Shown here: positions 33,346-43,900 of the stretch, in pieces
Position numbering within the stretch: position 1 is the stretch's first letter
Layout: every line of letters begins with the position of its first letter
NCBI RefSeq assembly: GCF_030151085.1
Contig: NZ_JASLER010000014.1
Span: 45,683-109,682 of the forward strand
Direction of reading: 5' to 3'
DNA length: 64,000 bases
From: Bacteroides sp.
GTDB lineage: Bacteria; Bacteroidota; Bacteroidia; Bacteroidales; Bacteroidaceae
Position numbers and translations under genes: made by a program
The notes under the pieces: generated by a model
The model's input: only the letters and a program-made list of their open reading frames with translations
Database searches by the model: none
What the model was told of the DNA's origin: nothing

Positions 33346-34968
33346 ATGAAAAATACTCTATATCTACTATTTATATATTTCTTTCTATTAGCATTCTCTC
33401 TGAAGGCCCAAGATGTAAATCAGGCTCAAACATTGATTGAACAAGCTCAAAAGTACTTGTTTAATAATCCCAAGCAGGCTTCGTATTATGCATCTCAAGC
33501 AGTTTCCATGTACAACGAGGATGCTCCTAATGAAGTTCGTGCACAAGCCATGCTCCTTTACTGCCAGGCAGAGCAACTATTAGGAAACTTCGATCTGAGT
33601 ATCAAGAATCTGTATGATACCCAGAAGTATATTAACCCGGCAAACAAGCGACAAACAGCGCAACTTTACTCCCTCATGGGACGTGTATACAGCAAATTAG
33701 GAGATTACAACAAAGCAATAGAATTGAATGACAAAGCAACTTCTATCTTCAAAGCAATAGGAGATTCCGCCTCCGTTGCAGGATGTTACAACGAACGTGG
33801 AGTTATGCATCATTTCCTTAGTGAGTTTATTGTAGCCGATCAGTTTCTTCAACGAGCACTGGCAATCAATCGTGCCCAACACAATTTAAAAGAGATCGCT
33901 ACTACTCTAAACAATCTCTGCTTATATCAAGGAGATACAGAAAAGAAGCTATCCTTTATACAAGAAGCAATCACTATCAACAAAAATTTGGACGCTCAGT
34001 GGTCACTTGGTGAGAATTACAATAATATGGGGAAGCAATATTATTATGACGAACAGTACTCCAAAGCCTTGGAAGCCTTACGTAAAGCGCATGATTACGC
34101 TCACAACATCGGTGCCCGCGAACTGCTTTGCGACAATTACGAATATTCTGCCATGGTATGTGCCGCCATAGGAGACTATGCCCAAGCCTACAAGTACCTG
34201 GAACAAATGTATTACTTGAGTAAAGACCTGCAAAGCAGCAACAAATTGCGCAATATTGAACAAGAAATTTCCTATAAGAGATATCAAGACCAGAAATATG
34301 CCACCGAAATGCAAGAACAAACGTACAAGATAGAGCTATTAAAACGCAATTTATGGCTTCTAGGCAGTATACTGGTACTTGGAGTGGCCTTCAGCATCTT
34401 CTTATATAAATGGTACAAACGGCATAAAGACCTGCAACTAGTAGAAGCACGCTATCAATTACAGCTATCTGAGCGCGAAGTTTCTGAGCTTAAACTACAC
34501 CAGCAGGAGCTTGAACTACAAAATGTACAAAGCGCACTTCAAGATAGTCGACAAGAAGTAACTAGCTTTGCTGTATTCCTCAGAAGCCGAAATGAATTGC
34601 TTGATAAGATACGCGAAATGGTAAAGGAAGGCTATAAGATGGATAATCAAAATATAACTCCGCATTTAAAGAAAATCAATGCATTCATCAGTCAATATCA
34701 AAATGGAGATAAAACCAACAATACTTTACTTATGAATATTGAGGATAAGAATAATGAATTTCAGCAAAGACTCATTGCTCTTCATCCTAAGTTAACGCAA
34801 GGAGAAAAATACCTCGCTACTTTATTACGAGTGAATTTATCTACCAAGGAAATAGCAATGTTAACAGGCACCACTCCCAAAACGATCAATATGAACCGGT
34901 ATCGCTTGCGCAAATCCTTGAATTTATCTTCAGAGGAAGATTTAACGGATTACCTACAGAATATATAA
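33346..34968 (+). CDS. Membrane-spanning TPR regulator with C-terminal helix-turn-helix
   Basis: A 540-residue protein. A signal peptide or first membrane anchor (KNTLYLLFIYFFLLAFSLKAQ) is followed by about six TPR-type helix pairs (roughly 20-320; for example MGRVYSKLGDYNKAIELNDKA). A transmembrane helix LWLLGSILVLGVAFSIFLYKW (about 336-356) and a coiled coil rich in Gln/Glu/Leu come next. The LuxR-like DNA-binding end reads LLRVNLSTKEIAMLTGTTPKTINMNRYRLRKSL. The TPRs would be periplasmic and the HTH cytosolic, a design common in Bacteroidetes for sensing glycans or peptides. It is 227 bp upstream of the susC gene and the likely regulator of that locus. The ligand is unknown. Confidence 0.85.
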   Translation: MKNTLYLLFIYFFLLAFSLKAQDVNQAQTLIEQAQKYLFNNPKQASYYASQAVSMYNEDAPNEVRAQAMLLYCQAEQLLGNFDLSIKNLYDTQKYINPANKRQTAQLYSLMGRVYSKLGDYNKAIELNDKATSIFKAIGDSASVAGCYNERGVMHHFLSEFIVADQFLQRALAINRAQHNLKEIATTLNNLCLYQGDTEKKLSFIQEAITINKNLDAQWSLGENYNNMGKQYYYDEQYSKALEALRKAHDYAHNIGARELLCDNYEYSAMVCAAIGDYAQAYKYLEQMYYLSKDLQSSNKLRNIEQEISYKRYQDQKYATEMQEQTYKIELLKRNLWLLGSILVLGVAFSIFLYKWYKRHKDLQLVEARYQLQLSEREVSELKLHQQELELQNVQSALQDSRQEVTSFAVFLRSRNELLDKIREMVKEGYKMDNQNITPHLKKINAFISQYQNGDKTNNTLLMNIEDKNNEFQQRLIALHPKLTQGEKYLATLLRVNLSTKEIAMLTGTTPKTINMNRYRLRKSLNLSSEEDLTDYLQNI

Positions 34969-35004
34969 TTTATGTATATCACCCAATTTAATTCTCATAC
35001 TCCT

Positions 35005-35110
35005 TTGTAGATACATAAGCAAGCACACTACAGCTATATATCAACATATTGCACATATCATTGTAGATTAAAAAGCAGGTAATACCTCCCCTTTGTAGAG
35101 CGATTGTAGA
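35005..35110 (+). promoter_or_regulatory. Four direct TTGTAGA motifs upstream of the susC gene
   Basis: TTGTAGA occurs at 35005, 35061, 35093 and 35104, all in the same orientation, within the 227-bp spacer between the HTH regulator and susC. The last two are 11 bp apart, one helical turn. They could be binding sites for the adjacent regulator. No good TAnnTTTG promoter is seen in this spacer. Confidence 0.45.
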
Positions 35111-35195
35111 TAACACTTTTTAATACTTTCTCATTAACATTACTTTACTTAGCACTGTGAAGAACAAGAATATTAACCTTAAAAACTTATTCACA

Positions 35196-38100
35196 ATGAG
35201 TAAAAGTAACTATTTTAGAGAAAGAGTAATTCAACTGCTTTTCTTCTTTGCTTTTATGCTTCCCGTAGGCGCATGGGCACAGAACATACAGTTGACAGGT
35301 ACTGTAACTGATGCTACCGGTGAATCTATTATTGGTGCCAGTGTATTAGAAAAAGGTACAACTAATGGAGTTATAACCGACATTGACGGTAATTTCACTC
35401 TAAGTGTTTCTCCCAAAGCTACAATGATGATTTCTTATGTAGGCTATGTAGCCCAAGAAATCCCTTTAAATGGTCAGAAAAATCTGAAGGTTATCTTGAA
35501 AGAAGATAACGAAATGTTAGACGAAGTCGTTGTTATCGGCTACGGTACCATGAAGAAAAGCGATATGACTGGTGCCATCTCTTCTGTAGATGTTGAAGAA
35601 TTATCCAAACGTACCACTACCAATCCCGCCGAAGCATTGCAAGGAAAAATTGCAGGTGTAAATATCATGAAAGCAGGTGGTAATGCGGGTGCCGGTGTAC
35701 AAGTAAAAATCCGTGGTGTGAAAACATTTGGAGATAATGAACCTCTCTATATTATTGATGGATTTCCTGGTGATATCAATGCAGTCAATCCACAAGATAT
35801 ACAGGCAATGGAAGTACTAAAAGATGGTGCTGCCGCTGCTATCTATGGTTCGGTTGCTGCTAATGGTGTTATCATCGTTACTACAAAGAACGGTAAGAAG
35901 GGTGATACTAAGATTGATTTCAGCACATACATTAGCATGACTACAGTTGCTAAGAAGCTTGAAATGTTGAATGCAGATGAATACAAGAAAGTACATAAAC
36001 AAATGTACCAAAACTACAGTTCTTACTATCAAGATGAGTCAAAGCTTCCTGCATATATCACTCGCGATACTGGTGTAAATACAGATTGGCAAGATGCTAT
36101 GATGAGAAACGGATTAGCACAAAACTATATGGTCAGCATAAGAGGTGGAAACGAAACTGCTCAATATTCAGTTTCTTACAACCATGCTGATGAGAAAGGT
36201 ATTTTCCTTGGCAATGACTATCGCCAAGATAATGCACGTCTGAAACTACATATGAGCAAATATATCTTTGATTTTGATGCAAACATGGCATTCAAGTTTA
36301 CAGATAGCAAGCAACCTGAGTATTCATTGAAGGAAATGTATATGATCTCTCCATTGGTTCCTATCTATAACGACAATGAAAAGTATGGCTTCGGACTTAC
36401 TAACTTCGACAAGATACCTAATAATCGTAATGTAATGGCAGACCAATACTATGAGAAGTCAACTGACAAAAAGTATCATACATCTGCCAACATATCATTG
36501 ACAATGAACTTTACCAAGTGGCTAAACTTCAAGACTAGCTATTCTTATCGTGGTGAACATCAACGCCAAACATATCATGCACCTGCTTATATAGCAGACC
36601 CTAAAGCAAAACGTGATTATCCTTACAATAGCGAAACAACCGGTTATTGGGAAGAACATGTTTGGGATAATGTATTGAACTTCAATAAAGAGTTTGGCAA
36701 GCATAACGTCAATGCAATGGTTGGTAGTTCTATTACCGGTCGCAATTATACTTGGAACTCAGTAGCAGTGGAAGGTAAAGCTACAGTATATAAAGTAGAA
36801 GATGGTAATTTGGTTACAGGCGAGATACCTGCAGGTTTCCTTTCTTCCAATTTCACCACAATCGGTGCAGGAACAGGTGGTACTTTCTCTGGTGATGGTA
36901 CTAAATGGAAATACAACCGTGCCTCTTTCTTCGGACGTTTAAACTATAACTACGACAATCGCTATTTAATTCAAGCTACTGTACGTTATGACGGTTCTTC
37001 CAAATTTGGTGCTGATAACCGTTGGGGATGTTTCCCATCTATAGCATTAGGTTGGAGAATCAGTGAAGAAGCTTTCTTCCCGAAAGATATCGTACTGAGC
37101 AACTTAAAGATGCGTGCCAGCTGGGGACGTTTAGGTAATGAAAATGCATTAGGTTATTATGACTTCCTAGCATTAATCAGCACCTATAATGAAATGTACC
37201 AAGGTTACGTAAGAGGTAATGGTGAAAATGCATGGGCAGGAAGCATCGCTCGTGGATTGGAAAACCGTTCTTTGAAATGGGAAACAACTGATACTAAAAA
37301 CATTGGTTTTGACTTTGGATTATTCAACAACAAATTAACCGGTGCTTTGAACTATTACCATAACCAAACTGAAGACTTATTGATCACCAAAGCACTCGCT
37401 CCTTCTGCCGGTTTGGCAGATCCGATCCTTAATGTAGGTAAAATCAGAAATACCGGTTTCGAAATTGAATTGAGCTGGGCTGATCAAGTTAAAGATTTTG
37501 GCTACAATGTAGGTTTCAACTTAAGTACTACGAAGAATAAAGTTGTCGAACTATCTGACACTAGACAAGTTCTTTATGGTGAAGGTTTGAAATATGGTTC
37601 AGAACACTTCCCGACACAAACCCGTGTTGGCAAACCTATCGGCGCTTTCTATCTGTACAAAACTGATGGTATTTTCCAGAATGCGGATGAAGTGAAAGCT
37701 CACGTAAACAAAAACGGGCAATTACTCCAACCTAATGCAGAACCGGGTGATATCCGTTTCGTTGACACAGATGGTGACGGCTCTATTGGAGATAACGATA
37801 AAGTTTACTCAGGTTCAGGTATACCTACTTTAGAAGCTAACATTAACTTCTCTGCTAACTACAAAGGCTTCGACCTTTCTTTTGTACTTGGAAGTGCTTG
37901 GGGACATAAACTTTATAATGGTAACAAATATTTCTATGAAGGAATGAACTCCGGATCAAACTTCTTGCGTTCTTCCTTGGATGCATGGACTCCCGATCAT
38001 ACTAACACAAGTGTGCCACGTGCCGTATTGCAAGATCCGAATGGAAACATGAAAGAATCTGACCGTTTCCTTGAAAAGGGTGATTTCATCCGTTTACGTC

Positions 38101-38318
38101 AATTGCAAATAGGTTATACTTTGCCGAGCATGCTAATGAAGAAAGTTTATATTGAAAGACTTCGCTTCTATGTAAGTGGTGAAAACTTGTTCACTATAAC
38201 CGGTTATGATGGCATTGATCCCGAATTCTCACGCGCAAGTGTATTGAACACAGGTATTGATAAACTGATTTATCCGTTTACCCGTTCATTCTCTATTGGT
38301 GCACAACTTACATTCTAA
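35196..38318 (+). CDS. SusC-like TonB-dependent outer-membrane glycan transporter
   Basis: A 1040-residue SusC/RagA-family receptor that imports oligosaccharides with its SusD partner. A signal peptide (to GAWAQN) is followed by a carboxypeptidase-like domain (IQLTGTVTDATGESIIGASV...), the TonB-box region DEVVVIGYGTMKKSDMTGAISSV, a plug (NPAEALQGKIAGVNIMKAGG; GVKTFGDNEPLYIIDGFPG) and a long beta-barrel ending SFSIGAQLTF, with the usual terminal Phe. There is no N-terminal signalling (STN) domain, so control by an anti-sigma factor is unlikely; the upstream HTH protein is the better candidate. A GTG at 35157 is an alternative start, but the ATG at 35196 gives a standard signal sequence. Confidence 0.96.
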   Translation: MSKSNYFRERVIQLLFFFAFMLPVGAWAQNIQLTGTVTDATGESIIGASVLEKGTTNGVITDIDGNFTLSVSPKATMMISYVGYVAQEIPLNGQKNLKVILKEDNEMLDEVVVIGYGTMKKSDMTGAISSVDVEELSKRTTTNPAEALQGKIAGVNIMKAGGNAGAGVQVKIRGVKTFGDNEPLYIIDGFPGDINAVNPQDIQAMEVLKDGAAAAIYGSVAANGVIIVTTKNGKKGDTKIDFSTYISMTTVAKKLEMLNADEYKKVHKQMYQNYSSYYQDESKLPAYITRDTGVNTDWQDAMMRNGLAQNYMVSIRGGNETAQYSVSYNHADEKGIFLGNDYRQDNARLKLHMSKYIFDFDANMAFKFTDSKQPEYSLKEMYMISPLVPIYNDNEKYGFGLTNFDKIPNNRNVMADQYYEKSTDKKYHTSANISLTMNFTKWLNFKTSYSYRGEHQRQTYHAPAYIADPKAKRDYPYNSETTGYWEEHVWDNVLNFNKEFGKHNVNAMVGSSITGRNYTWNSVAVEGKATVYKVEDGNLVTGEIPAGFLSSNFTTIGAGTGGTFSGDGTKWKYNRASFFGRLNYNYDNRYLIQATVRYDGSSKFGADNRWGCFPSIALGWRISEEAFFPKDIVLSNLKMRASWGRLGNENALGYYDFLALISTYNEMYQGYVRGNGENAWAGSIARGLENRSLKWETTDTKNIGFDFGLFNNKLTGALNYYHNQTEDLLITKALAPSAGLADPILNVGKIRNTGFEIELSWADQVKDFGYNVGFNLSTTKNKVVELSDTRQVLYGEGLKYGSEHFPTQTRVGKPIGAFYLYKTDGIFQNADEVKAHVNKNGQLLQPNAEPGDIRFVDTDGDGSIGDNDKVYSGSGIPTLEANINFSANYKGFDLSFVLGSAWGHKLYNGNKYFYEGMNSGSNFLRSSLDAWTPDHTNTSVPRAVLQDPNGNMKESDRFLEKGDFIRLRQLQIGYTLPSMLMKKVYIERLRFYVSGENLFTITGYDGIDPEFSRASVLNTGIDKLIYPFTRSFSIGAQLTF

Positions 38319-38328
38319 TTCTACAAAT

Positions 38329-39897
38329 ATGAAAAATATGAAGAAATTAATTTATATAACCAGTATATGCATCGCAGCTTTCTTTGCATCCTGTGATGAT
38401 TATTTGACAGTAGATTCACCTGACCGCTTATCATCTGAATCCTTTTGGAGAGATCAGACTGACGTAGAATCAGCTTTATCATCTTCCTACTCACAAATGT
38501 ACTTGATGACTTATTCAGGTGACCAATGGTCATTTCCCGAAATCAAGTGGCCGGTAGAAGCTTTTCGTGAGGATATAATTGAAATGGGTGATGATGCATT
38601 GAATTATCCTAACTGGGTAGAGTTGGGCAAGTATACTTACACGAATGGTAACTCTCAATTCAGTGAATATTGGAGATGCTACTATAGAGGTATTAGTTTC
38701 GCTAATCAGATTATTAGTAAAACGCCTGAAATTCCTGATGAAAAAATAGATCCGAACGTACGTAAACAATTGACCGCTGAAGGCTACTTCCTTCGTGCAT
38801 ATTATCACATGCAGTTGTTACTGAACTGGAAAGAAATCATCGTACGCGACAAGTATATTAAAGATCCTGAAGAACCGGAATTGAAGAAAGCTCTCTCCTC
38901 CCGCGAGGCTACCTGGAATTTTATTGTAGAAGATTTTAAGAAAGCAACAGACTTGCCCGAAAGCCATAATGCAGATAACGCAGGACGCGCAACTCGTGGT
39001 GCTGCTTACGCTTACTTAGGCATGGCCAATTTGACCAGAGCTTATGAAGAATCAGCCAAAAAGGATGAATACTTGAAAGAAGCTGTCAACGCCTTCAATG
39101 AAGTAAAAGGCTATGAACTGGTAAAAGATTATATCAGTATGTTTAATGGTTCAAATAAGAACAATAAAGAGTCCGTTTTCGAATTACAATTCTCTATGAG
39201 TTCAGCTAATGGTGCCTCTTATCGTACTCAAATGCATCGTTGGATCGGAGCTTCCGAATTATGGGGATGGGATGAAATTCTGCCTAGTGAAACATTGGTG
39301 AAGGAATATATGAAAGAAGGTGAAACTTCTACAGAAGGCCTTTATGACTCTCGTTTGTATGGTAGTATCTTCTTCCGATGCGATTATTTCAATGATGGAA
39401 CCGGTAAAGTATACGGTGGAAATTACGATGAGTGGTTCTGTCAATTTGACGACGATGGCTATCCAATCTCCGGAACAGCATATAATCGCCCGGTTTTCCG
39501 CAAATTCATGCCGGCTGATTATGAAGGTCTCAACCAGAACTATTGTGCAATCAATATCCCTCTGATGCGTTATTCTAATGTATTATTGATGAAAGCAGAA
39601 GCTCTGAATGAACAAGGTCATCCCGAACTGGCCATACCTCTTATCAATGAAGTAAGAAGAGTACACGGTGATATGCCTGCTATGACTGGAACATCCCAAG
39701 CTGCTGTACGCACACAGATAGAGCATGAACGTATGCTTGAATTCCCATTGGAGAACTATCGTTGGTATGATCTCCGTCGCTGGGGTAAACTTTCTACTGC
39801 TCTTCAAGCTGTAGGACGTACAGGATTCAATGAAGAAAAGAATTCATTCTATCCTATACCACAAATAGAACTGAACTCTAACGATCAGATTAAGTAA
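38329..39897 (+). CDS. SusD-like surface glycan-binding lipoprotein
   Basis: A 522-residue RagB/SusD-family lipoprotein. The signal sequence ends FFASC, followed by DDYLTVDSPDRLSSESFW, the classic SusD start. Helical TPR-like segments include AEGYFLRAYYHMQLL and GAAYAYLGMANLTRAYE. The C-terminus has ALNEQGHPELAIPLINEVRR, EHERMLEFPLENYRWYDLRRWG and FYPIPQIELNSNDQIK, all family hallmarks. It begins 10 bp after susC and forms the lid of the SusCD complex at the outer surface. A hairpin terminator follows. Confidence 0.96.
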   Translation: MKNMKKLIYITSICIAAFFASCDDYLTVDSPDRLSSESFWRDQTDVESALSSSYSQMYLMTYSGDQWSFPEIKWPVEAFREDIIEMGDDALNYPNWVELGKYTYTNGNSQFSEYWRCYYRGISFANQIISKTPEIPDEKIDPNVRKQLTAEGYFLRAYYHMQLLLNWKEIIVRDKYIKDPEEPELKKALSSREATWNFIVEDFKKATDLPESHNADNAGRATRGAAYAYLGMANLTRAYEESAKKDEYLKEAVNAFNEVKGYELVKDYISMFNGSNKNNKESVFELQFSMSSANGASYRTQMHRWIGASELWGWDEILPSETLVKEYMKEGETSTEGLYDSRLYGSIFFRCDYFNDGTGKVYGGNYDEWFCQFDDDGYPISGTAYNRPVFRKFMPADYEGLNQNYCAINIPLMRYSNVLLMKAEALNEQGHPELAIPLINEVRRVHGDMPAMTGTSQAAVRTQIEHERMLEFPLENYRWYDLRRWGKLSTALQAVGRTGFNEEKNSFYPIPQIELNSNDQIK

Positions 39898-39924
39898 TTA
39901 ATTCTTTCTCTAAATAGCTCTCTT

Positions 39925-39964
39925 AACAAGGCGGCATTTGCCTCCTGCAATGTCGCCTTGTTTA
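39925..39964 (+). terminator. Terminator after the susD gene
   Basis: AACAAGGCGGCATT (39925-39938) pairs with AATGTCGCCTTGTT (39949-39962; one mismatch) over a 10-nt loop, followed by TAAT. It separates susCD from the downstream lysO-GH2-GH63 genes, although partial read-through is usual in such loci. Confidence 0.75.
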
Positions 39965-39976
39965 ATCATAAAGCTT

Positions 39977-39984
39977 TATCTTTG
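39977..39984 (+). promoter_or_regulatory. Putative promoter -7 element of the split lysO genes
   Basis: TATCTTTG matches TAnnTTTG, 20 bp upstream of the ATG at 40005, implying a very short leader. A TTG (39958-39960) is 16 bp upstream, shorter than the usual spacing. Confidence 0.45.
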
Positions 39985-40004
39985 CCCTCAAAAACGACAT
40001 AGAT

Positions 40005-40283
40005 ATGTTTACAATTATCGGACTAATGCTCACAGGAATGCTGCTGGGCTATCTCTTACGGAAACGGAATCTTAGTAAAATCCATAAAGTAATCACAGTA
40101 TTAATCTGGTTGCTTCTCTTTATTCTTGGTATTGAAGTAGGAGGAAACGAACAGATTATCAAAGGACTTCATACCATTGGAATGGAAGCAGTCATCTTAA
40201 CCATAGGCGGAACACTAGGAAGCGTCATCGCTGCCTGGGGACTTTGGAGAGCCTTGTATAAAAGGAAAGGAGGACAGGTATGA
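40005..40283 (+). CDS. LysO-family transporter, N-terminal part as a separate gene
   Basis: A 92-residue hydrophobic protein with three transmembrane helices (MFTIIGLMLTGMLLGYLL; VITVLIWLLLFILGIEVG; MEAVILTIGGTLGSVIAAWG). It corresponds to the N-terminal third of LysO (DUF340/YbjE), the E. coli L-lysine exporter; GIEVGGNEQI is typical. The stop overlaps the next gene's start by 4 bp (ATGA at 40280-40283), so the two halves are translationally coupled and probably assemble. The split looks like a fixed gene fission, not a recent frameshift, because each half has proper start and stop codons. Confidence 0.82.
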   Translation: MFTIIGLMLTGMLLGYLLRKRNLSKIHKVITVLIWLLLFILGIEVGGNEQIIKGLHTIGMEAVILTIGGTLGSVIAAWGLWRALYKRKGGQV

Positions 40284-40885
40284 AAGGAAGTCTTATCATC
40301 GTAGGCTTTTTTGTACTGGGCACGCTTTGCGGAGTCTACAAGCTGATACCTATTGATATTGTGATGGATAGTAAAATCAGCTTTTATGCACTTTGTGCGC
40401 TGATGTTCAGTGTCGGACTAAGTGTCGGCAACGACCCGCAAACTTTGAAGAACTTCCGTTCGCTCAATCCTAGACTGATTTTCCTGCCTATTATGACTAT
40501 CCTGGGTACTTTGGCCGGTTCGGCTGCTGTCAGTTTGATATTGACACACCGTTCATTGACCGATTGTCTGGCTATAAGTTCCGGTTTTGGTTACTATTCA
40601 CTCTCCAGTATATTCATTACCGAATACAAGGGAGCCGAATTAGGAACGATTGCACTACTGGCTAATATCAGCAGAGAGATCCTGACTCTACTAGCTGCAC
40701 CGCTACTGGTGCGTTGGTTTGGTAACCTTGCTCCTATCTCTGCCGGAGGTGCTACAACGATGGACACAACATTGCCCATCATAACCCGGACTGCAGGACA
40801 GCAGTTTGTAGTAGTCTCCATTTTCCACGGGTTTGTGGTAGACTTTAGTGTACCTTTCTTGGTTACGCTATTCTGTTCCATTTAG
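40280..40885 (+). CDS. LysO-family transporter, C-terminal part as a separate gene
   Basis: A 201-residue membrane protein with about six helices matching the C-terminal two-thirds of LysO (DUF340). Features include LMFSVGLSVGNDPQTL, SSGFGYYSLSSIFITEYKGAELGTIALLANISREILTLLAAPLLVRWFG and the GGATTMDTTLPIITRTAG segment conserved in the family. It is coupled to the preceding 92-codon gene by an ATGA overlap. Substrate is inferred as lysine or a related cationic amino acid. The genes sit between susD and a beta-galactosidase, an odd place for an amino acid exporter. Confidence 0.85.
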   Translation: MKGSLIIVGFFVLGTLCGVYKLIPIDIVMDSKISFYALCALMFSVGLSVGNDPQTLKNFRSLNPRLIFLPIMTILGTLAGSAAVSLILTHRSLTDCLAISSGFGYYSLSSIFITEYKGAELGTIALLANISREILTLLAAPLLVRWFGNLAPISAGGATTMDTTLPIITRTAGQQFVVVSIFHGFVVDFSVPFLVTLFCSI

Positions 40886-40923
40886 TTGATAATTGATAGT
40901 TGATAACTCACAAATTAGAATCC

Positions 40924-43900
40924 ATGAAAACCAACCTTTATACTTTACTCTTTTCCACATTGCTTTGCACTTCCGCTCTGGCAGATAACGAGCCTTGGCA
41001 GAATCCACAAGTCAATGAGATGAATAGAGAACCGATGCATGCGTACTTCACTCCATACACCAATGAGGCAAATGCCTTGAAGCAACATGCATTGCCTGCC
41101 GATGTCAGATTCAACGTAAATCCGGCAACTGAACGCCGCATTTCGCTGGATGGTACCTGGCAGTTCCTCTTTTCGAAGAACAATGAACTTTGTCCTAAAG
41201 ATTTCTACAAACCGGGATATACTCCCCGTAAATGGAGTAAGATAGAAGTTCCCGGAAGCTGGGAATTGCAAGGCTTCGATGCACCTATCTATACTGATAC
41301 CCGCTATCCATTCCCTGCCAATCCGCCGTATGTACCTACAGATTATAATCCGGCAGGTGCCTATCTCCGTGATTTCAACGTTCCTGCCGGTTGGGAAGGT
41401 ATGGATATCTTCCTCGACTTTGAAGGAGTGGAATCTGCTTATTACGTATGGGTAAATGGTGAACTTGCAGGATATGCCGAAGACAGTCGTCTGCCGTCGC
41501 ACTTCAACATCACCAAACTGCTGAAGAAAGGTAAGAACAAACTTGCCGTGAAAGTATTCCGCTACAGCGATGGGTCTTATCTGGAAGGACAAGATTACTG
41601 GAAATATAGTGGTATTGAGCGTAGCGTCTATCTGTATGCCCGTCCTCAAAGCCGCGTGAAAGACTTCCAAATGACTTCCGAACTGATAAATGGCTACAAG
41701 GATGGCGAACTGAAACTGAACGTATTACTCCACCAGCCTAAAGTAGGAGAAACCGTTGAAGTAAAAGTATTGGATGCAGGAAAAACGATCTACGACCAAA
41801 AGAAAACAGTAGCTTCTGTTAATGATACTTTATTCAGCGAACAGCAAATATTCCCCAACGCACGTGCATGGAATGCCGAAACCCCAAACACATATACATT
41901 AGTTGTAAGTACCTTTGATGCACAAGGAAAGCCCTTGGAATCTTTCACCCATCTCTTTGGATTCCGCACCGTAGAGATGATTAACGGTATGCAGATGATT
42001 AACGGACAAGCCGTACTCTTTAAAGGTGTCAACCGCCATGAGCACGATCAGCATAAAGGACGTACCATCAGCGTAGCCTCCATGATACAAGATATTCAGT
42101 TAATGAAGCAATTCAACCTGAATGGCGTACGCAACTGCCACTACCCTAACCACTACGAATGGTATGAACTGTGTACGGAATACGGTTTGTATATGGTAGA
42201 TGAAGCCAACATCGAAAGCCACGGTATGATGGACCACAAGGATGGCACACTTGCCAATTATCCGGATTGGGAACTCCCCTTCATGCAACGCATGAGCCGC
42301 ATGATTGCCCGCGACCGCAACTGCTCGGCTATCGTCACCTGGTCTTTGGGAAATGAATCGGGCTATGGCGAGCACTTCAAGACTATCTATGATTATGCAA
42401 AGAAGGTTGACCCTACCCGCCCCGTACAGTATGAAGGCGGTGGTTATGATGCCAAGAGTGATATTTACTGCCCGATGTATGCACGTATCTGGTCTTTGCG
42501 CCGCCACGTCAACCAACGGGATGCACGTCCTATGATTATGTGCGAATATGCTCATGCAATGGGTAATAGTGTAGGCAACTTCCAGGATTACTGGGATTTG
42601 ATTTACAAATACGACCAACTGCAAGGAGGATTTATTTGGGACTGGGTAGACCAGACATTTGCCATCAAGGATAAGAACAACCGCGACATCGCAGCATTCG
42701 GTGGCGATATGGGATTTGTGGGTATTGTCAACGACTCTAATTTCTGTGCCAACGGTCTGGTAGCTGCCAATCGCACTCCACACCCGCATATCTATGAAGT
42801 AAAGAAAGTATTGCAATACATCCACTTCGAACCTCTTGCCTTTACACAGAATAAGATCAAGGTTACCAACTGGCACGACTTCATCGGACTGGAAGGATAT
42901 ACACTTCGTTGGGCGGTAGAGTGTGACGGCAAAGCCGTTCAAAGCGGTGAAATGGATTTCCCGGTTATCGCACCGAGAAGTTCCGCCTACATTGAGTTGC
43001 CGCTGAAAGCGCTACCTGCGGACGGCAAGGAGTACTTCCTCACGCTCCGTGCATTCACCAAGAATGAAGCTCCGCTGATTCCGAAAGGTCATGAAGTTGC
43101 TATTGAGCAATGGTTACTGCCTTCCAATGGCACTACGCAGCCTGCACAATCAGTCAACGGAACCTTAACTACCGAACGGACTAACGAAGTAATCCGCCTG
43201 AAAGGTGATAATTTCCAAATAGCTTTCTCTACGCAGAATGGCGAAATGACGGAGTTGAATTACAACGGAAAGAACCTGATCAAAGAAGGATTGCAGCCCA
43301 ACTTCTGGCGTCCGCTAACCGATAACGATATACCGAACGGACATCTGGAACGTTGCGCAACCTGGAAGACCGCCGGTCGTGACGCCAAACTACAAAACAT
43401 TGAAGTGACCGAAGGTCAGCAAATGGCTACCGTCACCGCCAGCTATCGCATGGAAGCACAGGACGCAACCCTGCAAACGGTATACAAGATTCGTCCCAAT
43501 GGAACTGTTCAGGTTACCATGCACTTCATCCCCGGCAAAAAGGCTTTGAACGAAATGCCACGTCTGGGTATGCGCATGATTCTCCCTGCCGAATATGAAA
43601 TGATGACTTGGCTCGGTCGTGGACCGCAAGAGACCTATGCCGACCGTAAGACCGGAGCACTGGTAGGATTGTACAATGCCACCGTTTGGGAACAATTCCA
43701 TCCTTACGTACGTGCACAGGAAACAGCCAATCATTGCGATGTTCGTTGGGTAGCCCTGCGTAATGCCGCCGGAGAAGGTTTATTGGTAACAGGCGAAGAG
43801 CCTTTGAGCGTTAGTGCATGGAACTTCCCGATGGAAGACATCGAATATCGCCCTTCACAAGTAGAACGTCGTCATGGCGGCAGCATCGTGAAGAAAGATA

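Noticed and set aside
40005..40885. Split lysO as a pseudogene
   Set aside because: Both parts have clean starts and stops with an ATGA overlap and intact membrane segments, which indicates two functional coupled genes.
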